64,000 nucleotides of DNA, taken from the NCBI GenBank assembly GCA_008360975.2, contig CM039182.1, positions 82,925,405 through 82,989,404 on the forward strand. The letters are read 5' to 3'. Under the pieces are notes generated by a model. The model did no database searches, was not told the origin of the DNA, and saw only the letters and a program-made list of their open reading frames with translations. Source of the DNA: Lichenostomus cassidix. Lineage: Eukaryota; Chordata; Aves; Passeriformes; Meliphagidae. Shown piece by piece: positions 1 through 13,679 of the stretch (its first letter is position 1; every line of letters starts with the position of its first letter). The position numbers were made by a program, and so were the translations under genes.

Positions 1-2154
1 CTTTACCAACAAAATGCTTTCACTGCAGCCAAATCTGAAAGACAAGTTGATGAAAGCTCCTAAGTCAGATTTAGTAGGGGTGGAAAAACAGATGTTCAGG
101 GTTTTTTTAATGCAAACTTCAGTTCTGACAGAAGGCACAGTAGTTGTGAATGGGCTTCCACAGCTAGTCTTCAAACTGGTTATAAGCACTTAGGATAGTT
201 AATACACAGTAAGCTTTGACCAAAAATAACTGAGTCACTTTCCCACCATCTTAAGTCACCCCATGTTGCTCTGACACTTCCAGTCGGCTGACTGCCCCAG
301 ACTAAAGCAGATTATCTCCAAGGTTGGTCAGAGCAAGGGAAGTACCACTGAAAATTCACACTCTTACTTCCTATGAACTGCGAAAGTCACTATTTTCACA
401 GGAAAGATTGACACTCAGTTAAAGAACTTGCAGCTCAAAAATGACTGCCTAGAATGTCAGGATTCTCTTACATAGCTCTCCTTCCCCTCAGCTTTGCATC
501 ATGACTCAGATGATGCTCTAAATGAATTGGAAGCATAATTTCACAGTGCATCAAAATTATGAAGTCCAGGCACATCTATTCACATATTCTTTTAAAATCA
601 TAGATCCAAGTATAGTAACAGATTTTCAGGACATCCAATTTCTCAAAGTCCAGTCTATTTTTATAGCTGCAAAAGAAGCTATAAAAGAACTGCTATGTTT
701 TTCCTGTTATCGGGAAAAGCATTCAGGTACATTCAGCTGACAACTCAGCGCATACTAACATTAGACTTTTAACTAATTTGAGGTTTCCTGTTAGGGGGAA
801 AAAAATTGTAAGTTGACATATTACAAAACATGTAAAAATCCTAAAGAGATGTTTTGGAAAATTTGCTGTTATTTTTGTTTGGTTTTTTGCTTTTCTTCCA
901 AATGAGTAGCATGACTGTAGTAATCACTACTAGCAATGTTTCTCTTGGGACAAAGGGAAAAGGTTTTAATGTCACATGACACTGTTTAATTATTTGTGTA
1001 TCTGCAAGGTCCAAAATCATAACTGTATCCTCAGGGTGGTAATCATATTATGAAAATAGAAGATAAAAAGTGCAAAGAAAAGATCATATCCAAACTAGCA
1101 ATTTGAAGTTTCATAAAAAATACAAAGCAAGCATTATGCCAACTAAAACTGCCCTGAGAAAAAAGAACTTTTACATGCATTTTTGCCAAGTACCTTTGAA
1201 TTTAGCTGAGGGTTTTTTAAAATATACTCTTTGTAATATGCCATATTGGCTGCTTAGATACAGCACAATGACTCAAAAAGCATAGGATCTAACCAAGTGT
1301 AAAAATCTCAGCCTTTGTTCCAACAAATATAGCATTCAGCAAGCACTGATATATTTTGGTGCAAGGCATTTCACTGGTATTATAGCTTGTCACCTTTTCT
1401 TTGGAAACAAGTGCCTTCTCCCAAATAGGAAATGGCTATTTTAAAGACAAATACCAAATCTTAATCTGTATATATTAATGACCCAATTTTTTTTAGCAGC
1501 ACATCTAGAATACAGGATGGTAACAGAGGCTCTGTTTCCAAATGTTAGCAAAACCCAGAGAATTGCCAGACAGCTATTAGCAGTTTGATGAAAAGTCTGA
1601 ATGCACAATCAATCACCAGCATACAGCAATATGATGCTACAAACTGACAGGAACATGTAGTTTCACAACTTACTATCCGATAAGGAAGATGCAAAAAGGA
1701 GTCTGGGCAGCCAGCTAAAGCCATTTGTTCCTTCAAATTTTCTTCAAATTACATCTACTGCTTCCCAGGACCTGCAGAGTACAAACAAACTGTCAGAAAC
1801 CATACTGAAGACATTTCATCAACTTATTATTGAAAACAGTTGGAGGAGGAAGACCAAGAAGATCAAGATGAGGTGATGAGGATTTGCATCAACTTGAAGT
1901 AGAAAATGTGCACATTCGCTGCCTGTAGCCTAGAAAACAAGTTCAGTTTGATATTTCATTTATAAGACAACATAACTATTCTCAGGCCGTGTGGTTCCTC
2001 ATTTATTTCCAGTGTTCAGGCAAAAATGAAAGCTTCTCTTCACAGTAAAACCCTAGCCATTTGAAAACTGGCTCTCACCAGCTGAGGTTGTTTTCAGTTG
2101 TGGAAAGAAAACACTGAAATCTGAGTTAATTAAGATTAAGATGACAGTCACTTA

Positions 2155-2213
2155 TCACAGAATCATTTAAGTTGGAAAAGACCCATAAGATCACCAAGAT
2201 CATTATGCAGCAT
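2155..2213 (-). mobile_element. CR1 LINE 3'-end fragment
   Basis: The plus strand reads as the reverse complement of a CR1 3' terminus: TCACAGAATCATTTAAGTTG followed by an AAAAGACCC-type segment and AAGATCACCAAGATCA. CR1 elements are usually severely 5'-truncated, and this copy is only about 60 bp. Lies in the sense direction of the inferred intron. Confidence 0.65.
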
Positions 2214-3994
2214 TAGCTTTCAATGCCTGGTTACACAACTTCTAACCTTTACCCTTTCCTGCCTGCCTTTTCTCTTGTGGTTTTATTCTCCCACAATGTA
2301 TCAAACAGAGTGTCACACACAAATTCATTCAAGTCTTGCACTTGCTCTTCTGAGTGATTATTAGCAGCAACTTTGCAAGGTGAATCGTGTTTCTTTAAAG
2401 CATCACTTTGTGATCAGAGCTTGAAAAGAAATCTGCAGACATTTAGAGGTACATATGGCTAAAGAACTAAAAATAAGAACGCAAGACAATGTCAAGAAAG
2501 TTATTATAACTGCTGCCTTGTAACAAAGGAAACAAAAAAATAAACCAAAGTAAATGAATAAATATATAAAGCACTGATTGCTGGTCCAGCATTTCTTCCA
2601 ACCAGTGGTGGAGACATCCCTTCAGTGTAAGACAGGCAATGCCACCTCCAAGTAGATGAAAAAAGGGTGACTGAACACAGCCAGAACTTTTACTTCTACC
2701 ATAAGCAAGCTCCTGTCTTGTTGACTGTTAATTATCAATTACACATTCAAAACAAAAGCCCGAGTTTTAAACAGGCTACCCACTGCTCTCTGGTAAGCAT
2801 GAACTGTCACCAAAGCTGCCAGCAAGATTTATGGGACAGTTAAGTCAGGGCCAAGGGTAAAAAACATCTTGAAAAAACTGTTCCCAGAGGACTCGCAGCC
2901 TATGGTCCACAAACCATGCACTCATCAAGGAAGCTTTATTTTACATAGTTCCAGGATAAGTTCTGCTGAGGTATGGTAACCTCCTCCTCTATCAGTAAGG
3001 CTGGCAAACTCCTGGGAACTTCTTTCCAGTAAGTAGTAACTGGGCTTCTACAGTTTTCCATGGTCAATTCATACAGCCAATTACCTCTGGAGGAAACTGC
3101 TTTTGGCAACAGCAAACCTGAAAATCTATTTAACTAAATACGCAGAAATCAAGTTGTTTATTCTAGGTAAGTAAATACTATGGAAAAAAAAAATTAAACC
3201 CAAAACCTTACAGGATTCAAGGTGGTGGGAAGGCCACATCAAACATTTAACTCTGTAGGCACGTTTCTCAACTTGCATTATTGCTAGTCTTTAAACATAT
3301 AAACTAGTGGTCTACAGCAAAAGACTCCAATTCACTTATGGCAAGATACATTAAATATGTTCCTAAACAATACCAGACCAATTTGTCTACTCTAGGGCAT
3401 GCTGCAGTTTATGCCACAGCCCCATTACACCAATGGAAGATCATAAATTACCTCAAACAATAGCTGGAGTCAAGGCTACATAATTTATCAAGAACCATTT
3501 GCTTTGCTGCTACATTCTTGAGTATTCATTTGTTAACACTGCAGAAACAGAGGAAAGCAATAATATCTAGATGATATCATTCCTAGTCAATCCCACATTA
3601 ACACTGATTTAAGATCTCATCTCTTTTGTCTAAAAACAGTTTATCAAACTAGTCCTACCCTAGAAATACAAAAAGCCTTTGCTCACCTTTAAGACCTAAG
3701 GTCCTTTGTACCAAATCAACAAGTAATAAATTTCATAGGAACAGAACTCTGCACCAATTCACGTGTTCAGCAGATAAACATGAGGACTTAAAAAGAAAAA
3801 ACAAACCAATTTTTCCTGTGCCGTGTTGTCTTTAATCTCTTCTGAGACTATAGCTGCATACTGAAATGCATGTTCTTTGCACACAATTTGCACAGCACAA
3901 ATCGCAAAGAGGTATTAAAGTGCCAAGTTACTGCCCTTTTTCTAAAATGCCTTAGATGGGGGAGGGAAATTCCAAAGGATTGTAAATAGAAAAC

Positions 3995-4560
3995 AAGCTA
4001 TGCAGTCGATCACTGTTACAAAATTCAGGACATTCAGTGGTGAGAACAACTGTCATGCAACATCGAGCGAGACGGCCTGTGCACATTCAGAACCCAGCAA
4101 TTTCATGTGCTTTTATTGGCTCCAGATCTCTGCCTTGGACAGAGGCCCTGAAAGAAGGACAGTCGCGATAAACCAAGTTTCAAAGGTCATGAGTCTAATT
4201 TTTGGTATGACATTCTCTAGAATAAAGAAGGGACTGTTGTGAGGCATAGCTTTGATGTCTCAATCTCTCAAAAGTGTTAAATGAACTTACACCATCTAGA
4301 AGATTGGTATTATTCTTGCATGGAAAGCACTGCAGGTATACACCCTGGAGATTGTCGCTGTTTTGAACGGGTTGTTTAATTCACAATCAAATTACTCAGC
4401 CAACCAGCAGATTAAGTTGTCTATTAACTGCAAATTAAGCCCATCACCAGGTATGTTTTTCTGATTTATCGCTTGTTCCCTGCACATTCCCAGCAGAGGA
4501 AATGGTATCTCGCCCAGCACTCTGGACGCAGACACAGCCTACGCACCTACAGATACTGTG
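3995..4560. promoter_or_regulatory. CpG-retaining block, candidate regulatory element
   Basis: About twelve CG dinucleotides fall in roughly 570 bases, clustered at 4,005-4,075, 4,163-4,167, 4,354-4,369 and 4,468-4,542, in an otherwise CpG-poor region. The middle holds AT-rich homeodomain-like sequence (CAAATTACTC, TTAAGTTG, CTGCAAATTAAG around 4,385-4,440). The frames here (4,000-4,242 and 4,473-4,661) show no recognised domain. Regulatory function is inferred from composition alone. Confidence 0.25.
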
Positions 4561-6858
4561 GTAGGAAAATGGCAGGGGTATGGTCACTCTGCCAATTCAG
4601 GAAGTTTTCCAGGTTCCACATGTGCCATCTGTCAAAGTCTTTAAATTCAAGAGAAAAATAATTTTTCAAAAGCAATTGCTTGCAGATTAGTTAGGAACAG
4701 GAGGAGGAGGAGGGAAAAAAAAGGGATTTTAACCTGGCAGAGTTGCAAGACAAGCTCCAGAGCTCTTGAGAACTGGATTTATGCTCTTTTACGAAAAGTA
4801 ACTTAACAAATTTGTTGAATGCTACACCCTTTTAAGTATTTCATCATTATTCTTCTATAATGTTCTGCATTCTATAACTGAACTATCATGAAAGAGGGAA
4901 GGGGGAAAAAGCTTCAACATAGACTTAATTTTGACCTGAAGACCTTATCTAAAATCTCAGGTTTTACATACAAGTTAAAAATCTTTCCTTCTCCTTTATG
5001 CATCTTTTATTCTCTCATACACTAAGTACCACTATTCCATTTCTCCCCACAATACAGAATGAAGTCTAGCAGACCAAACCTGGATTTTCCTAAGAAATTC
5101 AGTCTTAAAACTGAATCAATACAATATTCTCCCTTAAGTTAGCTTCAGGACTGTCTGAGTTAAGTCTACTGGACTTAAAATTTAACATCTTGAAGACCCA
5201 GCGCGAAAAAGACCCTCTCTTTTTGGTTCACACAGGAGCAATCTCCAAGACTTCAACTGGTTGTTGTCCTAGCTCCAGACTCCCCATTACTTCACATCAT
5301 CTAGGAAAGTGTTCGGTTTTCTTCTGCAGACACGGACATAGATATCTATCGATGTATCTCTATTACTGAAACAAGTTTACAAGATGAAGCAGTTATATGG
5401 ATACAGGGAGCAATCCTCTGCAACACAGGCATGAGTACCCAGACCCTGACACTTCCTTACCAGTCTACTCCTATTGCCATAGTTACAATGGAAATAAAGT
5501 TGGATACAAGCAGCATGAGGCCTGCCAGTGATTTTTCTGTAGTTGAAAGACATGACAGCTAGCAATGTCCCCAGCTGCACTGAAACTGCGGGACCCAGAT
5601 GTGCTTTTGCAGGCAAGACCCACACAACTTCTCACAAAAACAAAGCCTGAATGACTATGAGGGTTGAAAAGAAAGTGCCATCAGATTCCTTAGCTTGCTG
5701 GACCCAGGAGACTAAAACGCCCTTGTGTCAGCATCCAAGTTTGCCATCCGATTTCATCATAGCTTCACCAATCAGTACACATAAGGATTTATGAAGCATC
5801 TTCCCCTCTTTTGGTGATAGCTTCAGGTGGAGAGAGTCAGTTTGCAACACTGAGAATGCCCTTCACCCTCCCCAAGGGATCACTTGGTCAGCAAGACTGG
5901 ATTCATCACCTCAAATGTTTCACCGACCACTTTCTCAATTTACTCAGTTCAAACACATGCTTGCTTCTCTCCCCAGCTCTTAACATCCCTTCTCACACCC
6001 AAAGTCTCCAGTCTGGCCATGCCAAAAAATATTTGGCCAGTTTCCCTTCAAACAAGTTTTTTTTTTCCCTCCAAAACACCTCCCCAAACACTCCAGAACA
6101 GAATTACTGTCCAGCCACAGAAGACTTAATGACATGATCGTCTACACCCTGATGGCCTACTGAGATTAGCAGCAGGTAATATTTAAGAATACCTGCAGCC
6201 CTCCCAGCTTCTCCTCATTTCCCTTGCACAAGTTGGTATCTTCACACCCATTTTGTTACACATACGTACCCAAAAGGCATTTGCAAGTCTACGATAGAGA
6301 GCAACTGCCTAACTAGAGGAATACTTTGAACATCTTTGAAAACAAAGCATTGTTCTAGCTAAAATCTCAAGTGAGTGTTGCTCACTAAAATGAAAAGCAC
6401 TGTTCAAAATATAAATCATCAATCAAAAGCACTTCAGTTACGTCCAAACACTCCCACGAAACCATACTAAAAAATCTGGTCTTATAAAAAAAGGGAATAT
6501 AATTCTCTTTTGCCATTCTTAATTGCAAAGCTGTTAGTCTAAATATTACACCTTGTAAAGGAAGCCATTTGCCATTGTACTTTTGCCAGAAAGTGAAGAA
6601 TCTTGGCAACGGCAATTCAGGCTTTTGAAAGCCAAAACAGATACATACTTCAGAAGAAGCACAGAAGAGCTGATGCCATCCCACTTCCAGCCTTGCCAAA
6701 TAAAATTAAATAAAATATACGCAGTTCAGCATTTTTTGGTTTCCTGAATCTGCCTAAAATTTTGAACAGGCTCAAGACTCATAGCCTGTGAATTCATGTT
6801 CACGTCCTGACAGAATAGCTTCACTGACACCAAAGTCCTGGGAAAAAACCCAGTATTT

Positions 6859-6950
6859 AACCCAACACCACCAACAAAAAACCAACCAACCAACCAACAA
6901 AATCCAAACCAAAAACTCCCAAACAAAATCAAAAAACCAAAAAACAAACC
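6859..6950. repeat. A/C-only low-complexity tract with (CCAA)n core
   Basis: Ninety-two bases contain no G and only three T (6,903, 6,917, 6,929). The core at 6,881-6,898 is a CCAA repeat of about four and a half units. The rest alternates CAAA and CCAAA motifs. On the minus strand, which is the inferred transcript sense, it reads as a G/U-rich tract. Confidence 0.85.
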
Positions 6951-9900
6951 GCAAACCTATAATGAACTTTGGAAATATTTACAAAACTCTGCAGTTTCAC
7001 TGTCTTCCTTGATCACTGAAAATCATCTTCTCTCTCCTAATAGATCTGTATCTTTGAAGCAGGAACTTTGGCAACCGGAGACTTGTACCCAAGTCTACAT
7101 GAAATGTTAATTAGACAGAAACTGAAATAAAATCTGTGTTGTATAGAGCAGACAAACCCATCAGCAAGCCATATGCAGAGGTAGGGGAGGACCTTGGATA
7201 CATGACTGGGAACATGACATGCACAGTGAGGCAGCCCAAGGTGAACTCCATCTGACAACGTCATAACTAGCAGAATCTTAAGTTTGTCTATAGAGTTCCT
7301 CACTACAACCTTTGCCTCCAGAGAGCTGAAAAAATACTCTCTGTTCTCTCTGTTGTCACTGTCTTGCCTCCCCTCCCCACCCCAATCTAGTCACATTTCT
7401 CATAAAACAGAATCCAAATTTTTATAATTTTGGGAAGCCATCTAAATAATTATTTCCTTGTGTTATTTTAAGCTTTTATTATCCAACCTGAAGATTTAGA
7501 GTGAAGTTACACAACAGTCAAGATGATTTAATAACTTGTTACTGCCAAGAACAGGACAGACATCCCACTCTCTTCATCAGCCCTTGCTCTGCTTTCTTCC
7601 TCCACTTCCTCCCAGCAGCTTTGTGGCACTCCCTCCTTCTCCCCCTTTTGTGTCATGTATGGTCCTTAATGAGTTCAGCTTGTGTTAATTAATGCATTTG
7701 TTTTGCTGGGTTAGTGCTCTGCTAAGGAAGCAAATGCAATGAACTTAGATCTGACAGGCAGCTCAGCTGGCACAATGTGAACGGCAGGAGACCATGAGCA
7801 AGAGGGGAAGGGAACAAGATCACCCCTGTCCAGCAGCAGCAAACTATTACACTGGCCAAGGCAACCTGTGAACTTTCATTTTCTTTGTTTACTGCCATTA
7901 GGAGCTGGCAAACCTTTCCTACTGCACATCCGTGAGAATTACTGCTTTCCAGGCATCTCACAGACGTTAAACATTTGGATACATCTCCAAATAAAATATA
8001 AAGTTTTTCTCAAAGGCACTTACTTGCGGTACCAACTCAATTGAAGTCTGTTTCTGTTGCATACTTAACCAAAACATTGCTTTTTGCATTCAACACACTA
8101 ACGAGCCTTTATGCTTCCAACCTGCAACTGGTCTGAACGGTCCTTCTCCCTGCTCAGCAGTGGGATTTGAAAGCTGAGGGCTCTAGATCCCCCAACCCAG
8201 AGACTAAATTACACACATGGCATTTTTCTAAACAATTAGAGCAAGTTCATCAGCCTCTGTACAGTGCTTTTTTTTTTTTTAAGAAAGTCAGATCATTACA
8301 GATTCTGCTTCAAACCACAGCCTAATCTATATGGCTATCCATAAACATCCACTGGAAATATCTATCAGAATCAACTGCCTTTACTAAGGTGACAAGATGG
8401 TAGCATGCACTCTTCAGCTGTTACTTCTACAGCCTTCTCACAAAAGTTAGGAGAGAAAATAGTAGAAATATATATACAAAGGTTTGTCAGAGAGACTTTT
8501 AAATGCATAGAGTAGCAGTCTGCAGCAAGATGCCCTGTTCCCAGCTTCTGTTCCCTTATTTTTCTACAAGACTCCTTCATTTTGGAAGAGAATCATCCAA
8601 AGCATGCAGAAGCCTTTCTTCCCCTCCTGGCTGATGCAAAAGACAGATATATAAAAAATAAGAGAAACAAAGAACAAAAGGCAATCTCCTATCACATGAC
8701 CTACTGATCAGTTTTGCAAGCATTTTAAGCACAATTTTCCAAATGATCTGTTTATCAATCATTACAATTATTCACAGCCTACTTTACTTTACTTGGATCT
8801 TTATGCAGGGGGCTCCATAGCCTCTCAATGAACTTGCTAGTTTTTGTTACACCATACTGGCTACAGAGGGCTGACCACAAGGCTAACTTCAAAACCAACA
8901 CTCACACTTGTGCACAGAAAGCTACAGTCAGATATCTATCAATGCTGTTCACATCCCTCCTTAGGGTCTCTTCTGCTCTCTAGGGTTTTCAGGTGGGCTA
9001 AAATACTTTTCCTAGATTTAAAACTTTGTTTTCATGGACCAATTACATCAGATATTAAGGTTTTTACTTTAATGAAAAGTTTAAAGGGTTTAATACTGAT
9101 AGTTAACACAGTAGGTGTACATGTATCACTTGCTGTTCTCTTGGTACAAAATTTTTTTGGCAGAGTTATTAACTAGGATTATCAGAAGCTTTTATTTAGA
9201 CATCAAGGTTCATGTTTTTGAAGAAAATCAATTGACAGAGTCTTTTACAGTTATCTATGATTTATGTGCACGAATAATCACTGGTTTATTTACATTGTCT
9301 CATCCCATATAAATGGCTGAAGCTAGAAGGCAAGTTTAGACATTTCAATTCAAACTGTAAGCTGCTCACTAAGATGGTATCTTTTTGAGATACCACAAGA
9401 GGTACACTTAAGTGAGCTGCTTACTCTCAGTATACCTTGTTTGTATGGTTAGAACACCCAAAAGAAAGACTTTCTGCTTAGCATCTGAAAAAAAAAAAAA
9501 TCACCTTCTGTGAGCAGAGATGTATTTCCCAGCATCAACAGTACATTAATTCACCCACCAAATATTTTTGTTGCAACTATTCCCAAACATGCTTTATTCA
9601 AAGAATTCAACTATTGAAACAATTCTGACAAAGACACCATAGTAACAGTAGCAAGTAGTGAAAATAAACAAGCAAACCCGTTTTACCTCTCATGCACAGC
9701 AGGGTAAGGGTTACCACAGAATGGCTTGTAAGTGATAACACAGCCAGGAGAGCCCTGGACTACATCAACCCCAGGCAAGCAGGCAATGACCAACTGTGCT
9801 TCTGGTTGCAAAGAGCGCAAGGAGGCAACTCCAACAAATACTGTGCTGCTCTTGAGATGAACAGAAAATCCCATCTACACAGGAGGGCTGTGATAAAGGA

Positions 9901-9984
9901 GTGCACGAAGCACAAGGGGTAACACAGAGCAATTAAAGGAACATATACATCCTTGATTGACTGGAACATAAAAAACTGTACCCA

Positions 9985-10440
9985 GTTTGGAGATCGCACT
10001 CATTCACTCCCATGCAAAGAAGCACCAGCAGTGCCAGAGCATGCTCAACTGCAAAAACACTGCTTGTGGTTTTCAGATACCGATGTCACAGATACCCCAT
10101 GTGTACTTGAACGCTGCCTCACTAACAAATCACAGCAATCTCTTCTTAGAGCAAAGGGACCATTTTGTAATCTCAAATGCATTTGCTGGCATTATGCAAC
10201 ACACAAGCTTCAAATCCACGGGTGGCTTACGGCTAGCAGCAGGCAATCAGTGCCGACTTTCAGAACACAACGAAAATGTTACTGGTGCGCTATTCTTGAA
10301 TGCAGGCTAAGAATTTCCATGAATAAGTAAATAAATAAATAAAGGATATCGGCAATGCAAAAGTCTTTCTTACCCTCGTATGTTTTTTAGCCCTTGAAAA
10401 ACAGTTTCAAGCTGACATCTCAAAAGCGAGTATGCTGACC
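9985..10440. promoter_or_regulatory. CpG-retaining block, candidate regulatory element or old exon
   Basis: About eleven CG dinucleotides lie in this stretch, well above neighbouring lines. Two overlapping plus-strand frames cover it (9,953-10,330 and 9,987-10,310), but neither shows a domain, signal peptide or conserved spacing. It might be an intronic enhancer, a decayed exon or a chance cluster. Confidence 0.25.
10324..10343. repeat. (TAAA)n microsatellite
   Basis: Five TAAA-type units, the first reading TAAG, immediately left of the CpG-retaining sequence around 10,350. Confidence 0.75.
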
Positions 10441-11040
10441 TACTTGCAAATATAATACCACCCTGGGACAAACAGGGCATAGCTTTTTTAAGTAAGTGTA
10501 AACAAAACAGAAAATAAACCTACAGAATAGGTTAATATTTTGTAGAAGGGCTAATGTTCAACGAAAAGCTGAAATCTGGCCAACTGATCACATGTTTCAT
10601 GTGCATTAGTGAACGCTTATTTATTGCTATTAACTTGTACCTGCAGAGAGGAAGAAAGAGAATATTCCTTCCTTTGATTCTGAAGGTCACAAGGTGACCA
10701 ATATCCCAGTTTAATGAAGACTATGGTGAGGTTGCAAGTGTCACAGCTTCCACCAACCCTTTCAAAACACAGTGTTGGAAAGCACAAGGGAGAAAACTGA
10801 AGTAATACCACCCAGGCTTCTAGACTATGTCAACTTAATTAGAATGGTATTTTGGCAGTACCGAAAGATTACATATCGAAGGCTGGGTAGCAGGCCAAAT
10901 AACTTGACTAGAATATTTTGCCAAGCCACCTACATTAAGAGCTACTTCCCTGTATTTTCAGGGTTCCATACAGGAAATCTGTTGTTTCAGGCCTTATGAG
11001 GCTGTTTCACAGACGTATGAAATGTTGAATATCCCCAGCA

Positions 11041-11094
11041 CTGAAGGTTAACTAGAGACACGTCAAACAAGGAACATCCCTAGTTAACCTTCAG
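11041..11094. repeat. perfect 15-bp inverted repeat (potential hairpin)
   Basis: The left arm CTGAAGGTTAACTAG (11,041-11,055) and the right arm CTAGTTAACCTTCAG (11,080-11,094) are exact reverse complements separated by 24 bases. After one mismatch, two more inner pairs (GA/TC) extend the stem, leaving an 18-base loop. Each arm contains the GTTAAC palindrome. It matches no repeat family I know. The stem is short for a canonical microRNA precursor, and the role is unknown. Confidence 0.75.
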
Positions 11095-13679
11095 ACTGTG
11101 GAGCTGCCGAAGGGGAACATTTGTTCTCCAAGGACGTAGGTTCCAGATGTAGCCAAAGTGCCTTCCCTGCGTACCAATGTACTTTAACCCACAACACCAC
11201 TGTATGCTAAAGCCTGGAACCTCACACAGGTCCCATCTGCATTCTCACACCTCCAAGGCTGTCCAACTGGTACTGGCAGCAGTGGGAAGGAGTGAGAAGG
11301 CAGCACGTAAGTATTCCCACACCCAGCATCATTTTATAGGCCTGGAGTACATTGCCCACAGAAGCAAATCAACATCCAGGCTGACCGCAACACTATCACA
11401 GGACATGGAGACAGTCACATAGCCTAGGTGGTGGTGGTGCTACGTGTACAGGAGAAATGTACACCTGCACTGCCACATCAGTCAGGGAGGAGAAACAGGC
11501 TGTCCTTATGTGCAGTCCATCTCATTCCACAGCAGCTATCTGGATGTCAGAGGAGCTGGGGCTTGGGTGAGATGAGCTCAAGAAGCCACTTACAACCTAC
11601 ACAATTCAATGAAGCACACCACTGGAGCACCTCGTTCTTTCCATTGACAACAACAGGAATTTAGAAAACTGGTTCAGAGATAGCCATCCATGATCTGGAG
11701 ACACAAAACCAGCCAAAGGAAACACTCCCCAGGGTACAGCACCTAAACTTCAAACTCTCAGAACCTCTGGACAAGACTGACAATTATGCCAGACCAGTCA
11801 TGCACTATCCCCAGACTTTTGGTCTCTGTACTGCAGAACTCAACCCTGACAAAGCTTTCGCTCCTCCCAGCAACTTTTACGGTTCAATTTCATTCAGTGT
11901 GTATAACACATACATTATATACGTATATTACACAGCTATGCTTGCATGTGCATATGAACTCTATAAACAGATGAAAAGATTCTTTAACAGCAGCAGAGAA
12001 TGCAAGATGACATGGCAGAACTCAGTCAATCTCATGAGAAATAAAAAATAAAAAATCTCAGTTCTCTTCCCTGAATTTCTTTTGCTGTTTGAGGCAGAGA
12101 TTTTGTTCACACTTTGCTCTTCCACCAAGTTCTCCCCCTCTCAAAATACACTGCAGTGTAATAAAACAAAACATTTATCAAAGGAGCAGATGAGCTCTCT
12201 TGCAAAAGCCTCTGTGAATATCAGAAATTTGAATTTCTAATTGCTGCTGTTAATTGATGAAATAACAATTAAAAATGTTTTTAACAATTAAAAATACTTT
12301 GTATTTTGATCTATAAAAGCATTCACTCATCACTAATACAATCAATCTGACAGATGCATCAGAAAAGTCTTGATTTTCATTTCAGCCTTGCTAATTAGTG
12401 GTTCTATTTTATTAAAACCCAGCTCTGCATGAAGAGATGGCTTCACACAACTGCCTGTTTTACACAAATACCTCCCACAGGCTTTCAAGCTACTTTCTGT
12501 CATTGGAACAGGGAGAATATTCCCTTCACCTAATGCTCTGATGCTTACAGATGTCAGCAATCACTAGCTTGTAATATTCCCCATCTCCTTCAAATGGACA
12601 GCAGTACCACAGAATTTGCCACCAGTGCCTGATATCCTCTCTTGATGGCATTATTGGTCTTAGACTATTACACTGTGGCTTGGAAACTATCACATTTATT
12701 TCCTTCAACGTCTTTGCCCACACATCTTTTCCAGTCCAATAACTCACGTAAGTCAACAGCCTAAAATGAGCAGCAAAATATTCATGAGGACTCTCCCATT
12801 TAACTGACAACCTCCTCATTATACAACACCAAAAAGTTTCTCTCTGAAACACAAGTCAGAAGAAGAAGTTCATTGAAACTGGATGCCTTTAAAGAGTCAG
12901 GTTTGAGAAGGCTGCTCCATAGAGAAGTGCTCTTCTCTCTGTGGCAGGCAATGATAGCCACTGTTCCAGAGAAGCTCCCAGCAGCAGAACTGCCTAGTGC
13001 TGTCTCTCAAGCTACAGGCACACCCTCATACTCTGCTCCTGCAGAAATGCAACAATGCATTGCCTAATGCAGCACTCCTGTCAGTATCAGTGACACTAGA
13101 AGGAGCAGGAATGACACAGGTATCATTCTTCCCATGACAGTAAGTAGCAGCACTCTGTCAGAAAATATCTTGCAGCTCAACTAAAGAAATGCAGGATTAG
13201 AAAAAATCACTACCAGTGCATGAGGAGGGAGAAATATTGAGCACACCAGAAAACAAGCATCTGAATTGCTCCCATAGTCTAAGGGACAGAAAGACGTGGT
13301 TGGTTTTCTACCAGACTTTGATGATAGATCCCCAAGTCTTAATACATATCTCTGTCTTAGGCAGGTTAAACCTTTCAAGGTTTAAATGCCTAATGAGATC
13401 CACTTTTAAACACACCAAAAAAGACAACTAGAAAGCACAGAATATCTCTACTTTTGCACCAAGTCAGAACACAAACAGTTCCTTCTGTGGAGGCGACATG
13501 TGCCAAGAGGGACTAAGCTCCAGCTCCTGGCACTTGAGCAGCACTGAAGTTTTCATTCTCTGGATGGAAAGTATAACACTGCTGACCATTTGCTCCAGAG
13601 ACAACTTAAGAAATCACCCGGTAAATTCAGACGAAATTAGGTAAATGTGTCATTCATTACCAGAAACCCTCTCCCTGAT

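Larger units (their letters stand above)
2214..13679. other. non-coding stretch, mostly unique sequence
   Basis: Apart from the tracts, hairpin and CpG-retaining blocks listed separately, I see no gene, RNA gene or recognisable transposon here. Frames of 60-125 codons are scattered on both strands without domains, as expected by chance. Confidence 0.5.
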
